Shown: positions 11,894 to 18,831 of the stretch, one piece after another
Layout of the letters: the number at the start of each line of letters is the position of its first letter
Position numbering within the stretch: the stretch's first letter is position 1
Source: a virus
Strand: one strand, 5' to 3'
Length of the DNA stretch: 28,603 nucleotides
IMG/VR virus record: IMGVR_UViG_3300020215_000120
Coordinates: 1 to 28,603 of that record
Made by a program: the position numbers and the translations under genes
Notes under the pieces: generated by a model
Databases searched by the model: none
What the model saw: only the letters and a program-made list of their open reading frames with translations
Told to the model about the DNA's origin: nothing

Positions 11894-13228
11894 TCACAGC
11901 ACATGGATGCCGAAAGGCGTCTTGCCGGCCAGGGAGAGGAACGCGCAGGTGGAAGCGTCGGCCTGGTCGTCGTTGGCCCCGCTGGGGAACATGGACAATT
12001 CGCCGATGTAGTCGTCGTTCCAGGGGGCGCGGACCAGCCGCACGTTGCCGGCCAGCACCTGCGCCGAGAACGTCTCGGCCCGGTCCTCCTTGTCCCCCAC
12101 GGGCCGCCAGGCCTGGGCCTTGTGCCCGGCCAGCAGGCGGATCAGGGATGCCGTCGTCTCCGTGCCCGCCCCCGGCGGCCTCTCGATGATCTGGAGGATG
12201 CGGCGGGCGGGATGCTTCAGGGCCAGCGGGCCGAGGGCGGCCCGGTCGTCGGCCTCCGCCGTGGCCTTGATGACCCGGTTGCGCTCGTCGGGGGCGCAGC
12301 GGACGCGCACCACGTCCTCGACGGTGAAGATCCCCTCGGCGGTCTTGGACATCAGCACGCCGACGGTCCAGTCTCCGGCGGCGGAATAGCCCTTGTCCCA
12401 GGCGCGGACGCGGGCGGCGACCTCGGCCGGGCGGGCGTCCACGAAGCGGGAGAGGGCGTGCGCCGGGAAGAGGATCGAGTCGGTGGCCGACCAGTCGCCG
12501 TCCTTGAGCCGCGCCCGCTCGACGGGCGGCAGCTCGTCCAGGGCCTTGAGGTAGGCCGCCTGGTCGATGTGGGGGTTGTCGGCCACCTTGGCGGGCACGA
12601 AGGCCCGCTCGCCGGCCTCGCGGATGTACCGCCGCCGGATGAACTCGTGGCCCGGCCCGCCGGGGTTGCTGGCCAGCCGGTAGCGCATCGGCACCGGGAT
12701 CTCGATGCGGCGGCGGAGGCGGCTGAACAGGTAGCGCAGCTGGAACTCGGTGAACTGCGTGGCCTCGTCCAGGCCGACGAACTGGAACTCCGAGGACATG
12801 TAGCGGTACACGTCCTTCTCCGCCTCGCAGTAGCCGAACTGGAGCGACGAGCCGGAGGGGAAGCGCCAGCGGTGCTCCTGGCTGTTCCACTTCGCCCCCG
12901 TCCCCTGGAGCCATTCGTGGGCGCGGTCCATGAGCGCGCCGGGCAGCTTGAGGTCGGCGAAGGTGCGGCGGAGGATGAGGGCGGAGTAGCCGGGCACCTC
13001 GGCGAAGAGCAGGGCCGCCATCAGCAGGGCGGAACTCTTCCCGCCGCCCGCCGCCCCGCCGTAGAGGGCGTCAAGGCACTCCAGCCGCAGGAACCGCAGC
13101 TGCGGCGTCGTCGGGGCCTGGCGGAGGTAGGGGCTGCCCGCCAGCAGGGCCTCCAGCACCGGCAGCGGCATGATCCGCGGCGTCGGCCTCGGCGTAGCGC
13201 TGGCGGAGGAGCAGGAGGAGGGGGTCAT
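11894..13228 (-). CDS. terL: Terminase large subunit, 444 aa
   Basis: This is the packaging motor and DNA-cutting enzyme. The ATPase domain has Walker A GGAAGGGKSS (57-66), Walker B FVGLDEA with Asp154 and Glu155, and the coupling segment LASNPGG (185-191). The C-terminal RNase H-like nuclease shows an acidic residue in AWDKGYSAAGDWTV (278 and 286), IIERP, and a final NDDQADA. Length is typical. The start at 13228 overlaps the TerS gene by 158 bases; a later ATG at 13171 (MPLPVLEALL) would still overlap by 101 and neither has a strong Shine-Dalgarno sequence, so the exact start is open. Confidence 0.93.
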   Translation of the reverse strand: MTPSSCSSASATPRPTPRIMPLPVLEALLAGSPYLRQAPTTPQLRFLRLECLDALYGGAAGGGKSSALLMAALLFAEVPGYSALILRRTFADLKLPGALMDRAHEWLQGTGAKWNSQEHRWRFPSGSSLQFGYCEAEKDVYRYMSSEFQFVGLDEATQFTEFQLRYLFSRLRRRIEIPVPMRYRLASNPGGPGHEFIRRRYIREAGERAFVPAKVADNPHIDQAAYLKALDELPPVERARLKDGDWSATDSILFPAHALSRFVDARPAEVAARVRAWDKGYSAAGDWTVGVLMSKTAEGIFTVEDVVRVRCAPDERNRVIKATAEADDRAALGPLALKHPARRILQIIERPPGAGTETTASLIRLLAGHKAQAWRPVGDKEDRAETFSAQVLAGNVRLVRAPWNDDYIGELSMFPSGANDDQADASTCAFLSLAGKTPFGIHVL

Positions 13229-13571
13229 GGCGCCTGTCGGCTATCTCCGTCGGCTCGCCCCGCAGCAGGCGGGCCTTGTCGATGGCGATGCCCATCGACG
13301 TGGCGACCTGGTTGAGGGGCGCGTCCTTGATCTTGCCGGGGATGGCGTCGAGCAGCCGCCAGGCCACCCGCTCCAGCTCGTCGGCCATCGGGCCTCTTTT
13401 TTCCTCGCCCATCTTGGCGGCCTCGGGATGGCGCTCGCCCTTGGCCCAATGCTCGAGCGTCTTGCCGGGGATGCCCAGCTGGCGGGCCGTCGCGGCCACG
13501 TTGCCGGCGTTGGCCGCCAGGGCCGCCAGGGCGTTGGCCCTCTCCTCGTCCGAATAGCGCCGCTTGGCCAT
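13071..13571 (-). CDS. terS: Terminase small subunit-like protein, 166 aa
   Basis: TerS recognises phage DNA and loads TerL. The N-terminus carries a helix-turn-helix (YSDEERANALAALAAN, then NVAATARQLGIPGKTLEHWA), typical of DNA-binding small terminases. The middle is helical (ADELERVAWRLLDAIPGKIK), for oligomerisation. The last 50 residues are Ala/Gly/Pro-rich and are encoded in the region overlapping TerL. It sits directly upstream of TerL. The start is one base after the KTSC gene stop, so translation is coupled. Confidence 0.8.
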   Translation of the reverse strand: MAKRRYSDEERANALAALAANAGNVAATARQLGIPGKTLEHWAKGERHPEAAKMGEEKRGPMADELERVAWRLLDAIPGKIKDAPLNQVATSMGIAIDKARLLRGEPTEIADRRHDPLLLLLRQRYAEADAADHAAAGAGGPAGGQPLPPPGPDDAAAAVPAAGVP

Positions 13572-13572
13572 C

Positions 13573-13833
13573 TCACGCGATCCGGGTGACGGGGTAGTCC
13601 TTGAGCCGCAGACGCCACCAGGCCTGGCCGTGGCTCGGCTCGCGCATCTGCATCCACACGAACCTGGGCACGTTGGCGTACATGTAGCGCTTGCCGTCCT
13701 TGGTCTCGATCAGCAGGCTGCCGTAGGTGCTGCCGGGCAGGGGCTTGAAGGCGATGGCTGCGAGCCAGCTGGAGGCCACGGGGGTCCAGTTGGCTTCGCC
13801 GGGCACCGACTGCGGACGCACGGGGAGGCTCAT
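13573..13833 (-). CDS. KTSC-domain protein, 86 aa
   Basis: The sequence VASSWLAAIAFKPLPGSTYG, followed by LLIETKDGKRYMYANVP, matches the KTSC domain, named for the C-terminal domain of some lysyl-tRNA synthetase fusions and common as small phage or bacterial proteins. Its biochemical role is not established. The end reads HGQAWWRLRLKDYP. The ATG at 13833 has no obvious Shine-Dalgarno sequence, so translation may depend on coupling or the leader. It leads directly into TerS. Confidence 0.75.
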   Translation of the reverse strand: MSLPVRPQSVPGEANWTPVASSWLAAIAFKPLPGSTYGSLLIETKDGKRYMYANVPRFVWMQMREPSHGQAWWRLRLKDYPVTRIA

Positions 13834-13866
13834 GCGGGCGAGGGTAGGGCGGGGCGCGGGCGGGCG

Positions 13867-14313
13867 TCAAGCGGCCCCGGCCAGTTTCTTCAGCCGCTCG
13901 CGGATGATGCCGGCGGCGATGCCGAGGCCGAGCGAGGTGGCCTCGTGGCGGATGAGGGCGTGATGGCTCACGGTGTCCTGGTGGGCCGTGGCCTTGGCTC
14001 CCCTGGCCCGGTCGTCATGCCCGGCCTTGCGGTCGAGCAGTTCCAGGGCGATGCCTTCCAGAGCCTCCTTGACGGCGACAGGCGCGGCCCCCGTCTTCTC
14101 CTCCTCGATCCGCTGCCGCAGGTAGACGGCCAGGTCGAGCGCCTCCTGGTAGGCGTCCACCAGGGCGTCGCGCCCGTTGTGCGGCTGGAGGGGCGTGCCG
14201 TAGCGCTGCCGCCCGACGCGGTCGCGCTCCTGCATGTCCTCCACCACCAGTTCCCACACGGGCCGCTTGCCGTTGGGCACGGGCGGCGGCTGGTCGATGA
14301 TCACGTCCGGCAT
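13867..14313 (-). CDS. Hypothetical helical protein, 148 aa, possible NTP-PPase-like
   Basis: The first half has ELVVEDMQERDRVGRQRYGT followed by DALVDAYQEALDLAVYLRQR. The E..xD..xYL pattern resembles all-alpha NTP pyrophosphatases (MazG-like), but the full metal-binding set is not certain. The second half is a different helical segment ending in IRERLKKL. If the assignment holds, it would hydrolyse nucleotides. It is upstream of the terminase genes. Confidence 0.55.
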   Translation of the reverse strand: MPDVIIDQPPPVPNGKRPVWELVVEDMQERDRVGRQRYGTPLQPHNGRDALVDAYQEALDLAVYLRQRIEEEKTGAAPVAVKEALEGIALELLDRKAGHDDRARGAKATAHQDTVSHHALIRHEATSLGLGIAAGIIRERLKKLAGAA

Positions 14314-14344
14314 GTCACTCCTCCTTGGCGTCCCGTCCTGTCCC

Positions 14345-14536
14345 TCACCCCTCCGCGCCGATGATCCGCACCACGGCCTTCCTCGGCTTGCCCTCCGGCT
14401 CCCCGTCCTCGCGCTTCGCCGGCAGCAGGGCCACGGCCACGGCGAGGCGGTCCTCGTGCTTGTTGCGGCCCCGCACCGCCACCTCGGCGTCCGCTGGGAA
14501 CTCCTTGAGGCGGAAGATCAGCTCGCGCGCGGTCAT
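14345..14536 (-). CDS. Hypothetical protein, 63 aa
   Basis: The start at 14536 (MTARELIFRL) gives a short protein with an N-terminal helix, a beta-like DAEVAVRG, and a final strand KAVVRIIG. The pattern of LKEFPADAEVAVRG is common in small phage proteins. It follows the 128-aa gene by 14 bases. No function is inferred. Confidence 0.6.
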   Translation of the reverse strand: MTARELIFRLKEFPADAEVAVRGRNKHEDRLAVAVALLPAKREDGEPEGKPRKAVVRIIGAEG

Positions 14537-14550
14537 GGCCTGCCCCTCCC

Positions 14551-14937
14551 TCACGCGGCCTGCCGGCCCTCGGGGGTGACGCGCCAGAGCGTCCCCTCGT
14601 TGACGAACCACGGATGCTCCAGCGCCCGCAGCATGCGCGTCAGCGGCACGCCGAGGGCGGAGGCCAGGTCGGGGCGGGTCTTGGCCCCGAAGCGGGCCAG
14701 GTGCTGCGCCGCCGCCTTGCGCCAGGCCTCCATCTGCTCGCTGGAGGCCCGCACGCCCTTGGGCGACGGCTTGGGCAGCGCCTCGGCCCGCACGCCCAGC
14801 TTGGCCCGCAGCAGCTTCGCCGCGGCCTCCATCGACGCCTGCTCGGCCTTGCAGGCCGCGATCCGCTCCTCGACGGCCCTCAGGTCGTCCGGCCCGGCCT
14901 CGGCCAGGGCCTCCAGCAGCTTGCTCCCGTTCTGCAT
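14551..14937 (-). CDS. Coiled-coil / winged-helix-like protein, 128 aa
   Basis: The N-terminal 50 residues form a coiled coil (LRAVEERIAACKAEQASMEA). The C-terminal 65 look like a winged helix: AWRKAAAQHLARFGAKT, LASALGVPLTRMLRAL, then a wing WFVNEGTLWRVTPEG. A DNA-binding role is plausible. The start at 14937 follows a 146-bp gap with a candidate promoter and two overlapping hairpins, so it may begin a separate transcript. Confidence 0.65.
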   Translation of the reverse strand: MQNGSKLLEALAEAGPDDLRAVEERIAACKAEQASMEAAAKLLRAKLGVRAEALPKPSPKGVRASSEQMEAWRKAAAQHLARFGAKTRPDLASALGVPLTRMLRALEHPWFVNEGTLWRVTPEGRQAA

Positions 14938-14980
14938 GCCTCGCCTCGCTCCCGCGTTCTCCGTGGAACATCGCCCGCCA

Positions 14981-15011
14981 ATAGTATTCCGAATAGCGGT
15001 GCATGGTGCAA
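14981..15011 (-). promoter_or_regulatory. Candidate promoter for the 128-aa gene
   Basis: On the minus strand TTGCAC (15011-15006) is followed by TACTAT (14986-14981) after a 19-bp spacer, somewhat longer than ideal. The stretch is AT-richer than its surroundings and lies just downstream of a strong hairpin, so the order is terminator then promoter. Confidence 0.35.
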
Positions 15012-15016
15012 CGGAA

Positions 15017-15067
15017 GACGCGCCATGCCTGCCCGCACGGCGCGTCCGGGAGCGGGGCCGTGCGGGC
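15017..15067 (-). terminator. Two overlapping hairpins (terminator/antiterminator-like)
   Basis: On the minus strand, a 12-bp stem (15046-15035 with 15028-15017, one G-U pair, 6-nt loop) follows the HAD gene. A second perfect 10-bp inverted repeat (15067-15058 with 15040-15031) shares bases 15040-15035 with it, so both cannot form at once. The 12-bp stem ends with TTCCGTT. It looks like an intrinsic terminator with a competing upstream hairpin. Confidence 0.5.
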
Positions 15068-15083
15068 TGGGCAAGGGGCACGG

Positions 15084-15680
15084 TCAGCCGTGGCTCCAGC
15101 GCGCCGGCTCCCGGCCCTCGGCCAGGTCGATCTTGCGCAGGTCCGCCGCGAGGCAGCCGACGGCGTCGTGCGCCTCGGCGTGCCTGGAGTTCCAGGGGCG
15201 GGGCAGGAGGACCGCCAGCCCGCCCATCTCGCGGAAGCGCTCGACGTTGCGGTCGGCGTCGTCCACCAGCAGGGCGTGCGGCCCGGCCACCTGGCCCTTG
15301 TCGGGGCCGAGGAGGTAGCGGCTGTGCAGGCCGGGGAGGTTCTTCCGCACCCAGCAGACCGTGCCGGCGAAGGCCGCCGGCTCCTGGCGCGGGCTGGACA
15401 GGAGGCAGAGGCTGCCGGGGAACCGCAGCTGGAGCATGGCCAGCACGGCGTGGCCGTCGGGCGTCCAGGGCAGGCCCGACCAGAACGCCTCGTGGCGCAG
15501 GCGGCTCCAGAAGGCGTCCTCGGTCAGGCCCATGAAGGGGTGCATGTCCCACTCCCCCGGCTTGGGCCACAGCCAGGGGGAGCGGTACCAGTCGGGAGCG
15601 GGGCCGTGCCCGTGGATCTCCCAGGCGGGGCGCGTGAAGCAACTCAGGACCCCATGCAAGTCCACGAACACCCGCATCAT
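15084..15680 (-). CDS. HAD-superfamily-like hydrolase, 198 aa
   Basis: Motif I is FVDLHGVL (nucleophile Asp7), motif II LLSS (93-96), a candidate Lys128 in GPDKG, and motif IV LLVDDADRN with Asp140 and Asp141. This fits small phage HAD proteins related to 5'-nucleotidases, which would dephosphorylate nucleotides. Motif I has His9 where most members have the acid/base Asp, so activity may be altered. The start at 15680 has GGGAGGG at 6 bases and overlaps the preceding stop by ATGA. Confidence 0.75.
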   Translation of the reverse strand: MMRVFVDLHGVLSCFTRPAWEIHGHGPAPDWYRSPWLWPKPGEWDMHPFMGLTEDAFWSRLRHEAFWSGLPWTPDGHAVLAMLQLRFPGSLCLLSSPRQEPAAFAGTVCWVRKNLPGLHSRYLLGPDKGQVAGPHALLVDDADRNVERFREMGGLAVLLPRPWNSRHAEAHDAVGCLAADLRKIDLAEGREPARWSHG

Positions 15681-16000
15681 GATCGGCCCTCCCTGGCCTC
15701 GACGATCTCCAGCCACATCTCATGCACGTCCATCTCGGCGGACCAGCGGCCAGCGAGGAAGCGGAAGTCGGGATCGTAGTAGCCGCCGGCCTGCCTGTAA
15801 TGCCGGACGCGGCACACCCGGCCCGGCTCGTACTCCAGGGCGAAGCCCTCGACTGCCGCCGAGGCGTAGGGGCGGATCACGCCGCCGGGGCTGGGCCGCA
15901 CCGAGACGACGGCGAACGGGCCGGGGGCGTGGATGACCCGCCAGGCAGGCGGCACGCCGGCTTTCCAGCGCACGGTGTCGCCGGGACGGATCTGCTGCAT
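15677..16000 (-). CDS. Hypothetical protein, 107 aa
   Basis: The N-terminus QQIRPGDTVRWKAG, PPAWRVIHAPG, and FAVVSVRPS is a beta-rich pattern like small SH3-type barrels, but I do not recognise a family. The C-terminal part is Tyr- and Trp-rich (RQAGGYYDPDFRF). The stop overlaps the HAD start by ATGA, so the two are probably cotranslated. Confidence 0.65.
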   Translation of the reverse strand: MQQIRPGDTVRWKAGVPPAWRVIHAPGPFAVVSVRPSPGGVIRPYASAAVEGFALEYEPGRVCRVRHYRQAGGYYDPDFRFLAGRWSAEMDVHEMWLEIVEAREGRS

Positions 16001-16034
16001 GGGCCGGCCCTCCTTGGCCGTCGGGGGTGAAGGG

Positions 16035-17045
16035 TCAGGACGCCTCGGGGTCGATCTCCAGCTGCGACACGCCCCCCGCCTGCTCGGCGGCGAGGCGGCC
16101 CGCCTCCTCCAGGTTCTTGACGGCCTGCCGGTAGTAGGCCGGCTTCAGCTCGATGCCGATGCCGCGCCGCCCGTTGAGGACCGCCCCGTAGACCTCGCTG
16201 CCGACGCCCATGAACGGCGTCAGGACCGTCTCGCCGGGATTGCTCCACATGACCACCGCCCGCTCGACCACGTCGAGCTGCAAGGGGTGCATGTGCTTCT
16301 CGTCGGCCTCGTCCTTGTCGGCCTTGGCGGCGGAGTAGAGGCTGGCCCCGCTGCCGAGCGTGCGGTCGATGCGGATGTCGTCCCAGAAGGCCGAGGCGTA
16401 CTGCCGCCAGCACCAGTGCGAGTATTCGTTCTTGATCTGGTTGCCCTTGTAGCCGCGCCACTTCAGCACGCTGTCGGGCGGCTGCCGCGAGCCGGCGTAG
16501 CCGGTCAGCCCGGAGGGGTGCGCCACCGGCACGGGGTTCTTGCCGCTCCTGCGGAAGATCAGCAGGTAGTCGGCGTTGGCGGCGCTGCACCGGGTCGAGT
16601 CCTCGCAGAAGGTCTTGTGGTGCAGCGAGCGGACCATCGTCCGGTTGCGGACCGTCAGCGGCTCCTTCCAGACGTGGTAGCGGGCGATGTACTTCCAGCC
16701 CTCGGCCTCGTGGCACTTGATGATGTCGCCGGGGAAGTCGATCAGGTGGTGCTCGCCGCCCCTGGTGACGGCCACGTCCTGGCAGTGGACGGCGCTCATC
16801 CGCCCCGGCACGGTCAGCCGGTGCAGCTCGCGGACGAAGAACGCGTACTGCTGGAAGAACTCGGCGTAGTCCTTGGTGTTGCTCAGGTCCTCGGGGGCCG
16901 AGCTGTACTGGTAGAGCATGCCGCCGAAGGGCGGCGAGTAGAGCGACAGGTGGACCGAGCCGCCGGGCAGGGTCGGCATCACCTGCATCGCGTCGCCGTT
17001 GTAGATCGCGTAGCGGTCGGCGATCAGCTGGTCATGGACAGCCAT
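16035..17045 (-). CDS. DNA N4/N6-type methyltransferase, 336 aa
   Basis: It transfers a methyl group from S-adenosylmethionine to adenine-N6 or cytosine-N4. Catalytic motif SPPFGG (37-42) precedes the SAM-binding motif TPFMGVGS (276-283), the order of beta-class enzymes. HPLQLDVVERAV (253-264) and the strand GIGIELKPAYY are also typical. SPPF is used by both N4 and N6 members, so the base is uncertain. No restriction enzyme is adjacent. The start at 17045 has GGAGGT at 6 bases and lies 22 bases inside the helicase gene. It may protect phage DNA. Confidence 0.85.
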   Translation of the reverse strand: MAVHDQLIADRYAIYNGDAMQVMPTLPGGSVHLSLYSPPFGGMLYQYSSAPEDLSNTKDYAEFFQQYAFFVRELHRLTVPGRMSAVHCQDVAVTRGGEHHLIDFPGDIIKCHEAEGWKYIARYHVWKEPLTVRNRTMVRSLHHKTFCEDSTRCSAANADYLLIFRRSGKNPVPVAHPSGLTGYAGSRQPPDSVLKWRGYKGNQIKNEYSHWCWRQYASAFWDDIRIDRTLGSGASLYSAAKADKDEADEKHMHPLQLDVVERAVVMWSNPGETVLTPFMGVGSEVYGAVLNGRRGIGIELKPAYYRQAVKNLEEAGRLAAEQAGGVSQLEIDPEAS

Positions 17046-18445
17046 GAGGGCACCTCCGTCTTCCTGGCGGGCCTGGGGGCGGAAAGGGAAAGCGAGTCGT
17101 TCATGTGGCGGATGACGCTGTCGAGCATCTGCGCGGCCAGGGCCTCCTTGCGCTCCATGTTCCGCTTGACGTTGACCTCGCCCTCGGTGGCGATCACGTC
17201 GAGCGTCACGGGCCGCTTCTGGCCGAAGCGCCAGCAGCGGCGGACGCACTGGTAGAACTGCTCGTAGCTGTGGGTGACGAAGGTGACGACGTGGGCGCAG
17301 TGCTGCATGTTGAGGCCGAGGCCGGCGATCTTCGGCTTGGTGACCAGCACGCGGGCCTGCCCGGACAGGAAGGCGAGGATCAATTCCTCCTTCTCGTCCA
17401 TGCCCTGCGATCCCTTGACCTCGACGGCCCCGGGCACGTCCTTGCCGATGCGCTCGGCCTCGTCGTTGAGCTGGCACCAGACCACGGCGGAGTCCGATTC
17501 CGCCGTCAGGGAGGCGACCAGCTCCGCCCGCTGCTCGATGGTGCGGCGGCGCTCGCCGCGCTCCTGGTTGAGGCCGAACGCCGGGACCGTGAACAGCCAG
17601 CCCGGAGGGGCCGTCTCCGGGACGACGACGTGGTCGCGGCGGACCAGCGGCGGCAGCGTGAACTCGCTGTCGTCGTAGCCGCCCAGGTCGGACGGCTTGC
17701 GGCAGGCCCGCGCCCACGACGACACCCATTTCCAGAACGGCTCGTGGGCGTGCGGGCGCAAGGCCCACTGCCCGAACCCCTGGATGACCCGCCAGGAGAG
17801 CCGCTTGGAATGGACGATGTCGGAGGCCGTGGCCTTGGCCTTCTTCTCGTCGTCGCTGATCTGGCGGAAGAACGTCTCGAGCATGGCCGAATGGGTCAGC
17901 TCGCCCAGCGCCTCCGACATCGTGCCCATCTCGACGTAGTCGTTGGGGCAGGGCGTGGCGGTGCAGAGCAGGCGGTAGGGCACCTTGGAGAGGAAGCGCG
18001 TGACGGCCTTCTGCGTGGCCCCCGACCAGTGCTTGAGGATGCTCGCCTCGTCGCACACCACGCCGGCGTAGCCGTCCGGGTCGAACAGGTGGAGCCGCTC
18101 GTAGTTGGCGACCGTCACGTCCCGCCTCGGCTTGCCGTCCGTCGAGCGGTGCGCCTCGACGCCGAACTTCGCCGCCTCTCGCACCAGCTGGTGCGAGACG
18201 CCCAGCGGGGCCAGGGCGAGGACGGGCTTGTTGGCGTGCCGGACGACGTTCATGGCCCACACGAGCGAGACGGGCGTCTTGCCCATGCCGCAGTCGGCGG
18301 CGATCATCGCCCGCCCGCGCCGCACGGCCCATTCGTCCAGGTGGGCCTGGAAGCCGCGCAGGAAGGAAGGCATCCACGTCGGGGCGAACCCGCACGCCTT
18401 CCCCTGCTGCGACTTGGAAGCCAGGAACGATCCGTAGTCCTTCAC
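17024..18445 (-). CDS. SNF2/DEAD-like helicase, 473 aa
   Basis: The start is a GTG at 18445 that overlaps the RusA stop (GTGA) and has GGAGG 8 bases upstream. Walker A is AADCGMGKT (49-57), motif II CDEAS (DEAS at 132-135), motif III TATP (162-165). The second RecA lobe has VVWCQLNDEAERIG, VLVTKPKIAGLGLNMQ and VRRCWRFGQKRPV, the SNF2-type pattern with QxxxRxxRxGQ-like motif VI. The last residues recall family members paired with a methylase in phage replication modules, as here. It would remodel DNA or displace proteins using ATP. Confidence 0.85.
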   Translation of the reverse strand: MKDYGSFLASKSQQGKACGFAPTWMPSFLRGFQAHLDEWAVRRGRAMIAADCGMGKTPVSLVWAMNVVRHANKPVLALAPLGVSHQLVREAAKFGVEAHRSTDGKPRRDVTVANYERLHLFDPDGYAGVVCDEASILKHWSGATQKAVTRFLSKVPYRLLCTATPCPNDYVEMGTMSEALGELTHSAMLETFFRQISDDEKKAKATASDIVHSKRLSWRVIQGFGQWALRPHAHEPFWKWVSSWARACRKPSDLGGYDDSEFTLPPLVRRDHVVVPETAPPGWLFTVPAFGLNQERGERRRTIEQRAELVASLTAESDSAVVWCQLNDEAERIGKDVPGAVEVKGSQGMDEKEELILAFLSGQARVLVTKPKIAGLGLNMQHCAHVVTFVTHSYEQFYQCVRRCWRFGQKRPVTLDVIATEGEVNVKRNMERKEALAAQMLDSVIRHMNDSLSLSAPRPARKTEVPSWLSMTS

Positions 18446-18831
18446 GCTTCGATCCTCCAGGCCCGGACGACGATCCGCCCTCCGGGATGCACGGGACGCC
18501 TGCGGATGTGCAGGTCGTCGATCTGCTCGTCGTCGTCGTAAAGCCCCGCCGCCTGCAACGAGTCGAGGACTCCCTTGAACAGGTTGTCCAGGTCCCTCCT
18601 CCGCCGGTCGGGCGGATGGGCGCAGATCTCCACGGCGAGGCGGCCGAACAGCTTGGGGCGGCCGCAGCCCAGTAGCAGCGCCCAGGCGGCCGTGCGGTAC
18701 GCCTTGCCCTCCTCGGCGACATACTTCTGGATCACCCATCTCGCGCCGCTGCGGACGACCCGCTCGCCCCAGTAGTGGTTGACGGACGGCGGCCACGGCA
18801 GCGGCAGCTCGACGGCTCCGGGCGGGGTCAT
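18442..18831 (-). CDS. rusA: RusA-family Holliday junction resolvase, 129 aa
   Basis: RusA cuts four-way DNA junctions. The motif RDLDNLFKGVLDSLQ, then LYDDDEQIDDL has acidic Asp80, Asp82 and Asp101 and Lys86, the same spacing as E. coli RusA Asp70, Asp72, Asp91 and Lys76. Length fits the family. The start at 18831 overlaps the DnaB stop by ATGA, and the stop overlaps the helicase start, giving a tightly coupled DnaB-RusA-SNF2 group. Confidence 0.9.
   Translation of the reverse strand: MTPPGAVELPLPWPPSVNHYWGERVVRSGARWVIQKYVAEEGKAYRTAAWALLLGCGRPKLFGRLAVEICAHPPDRRRRDLDNLFKGVLDSLQAAGLYDDDEQIDDLHIRRRPVHPGGRIVVRAWRIEA

Noticed and set aside
16035-18445. Restriction-modification or DISARM-like defence system
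   Set aside because: A methylase and SNF2 helicase are present, but no restriction nuclease or other defence subunit; the coupling with DnaB and RusA fits a phage replication module.
18446-18796. N-terminal extension of the SNF2 helicase
   Set aside because: The upstream 117 residues are Arg/Gly/Ala-rich shadow of RusA; the GTG at 18445 has a good Shine-Dalgarno sequence and overlaps the RusA stop.
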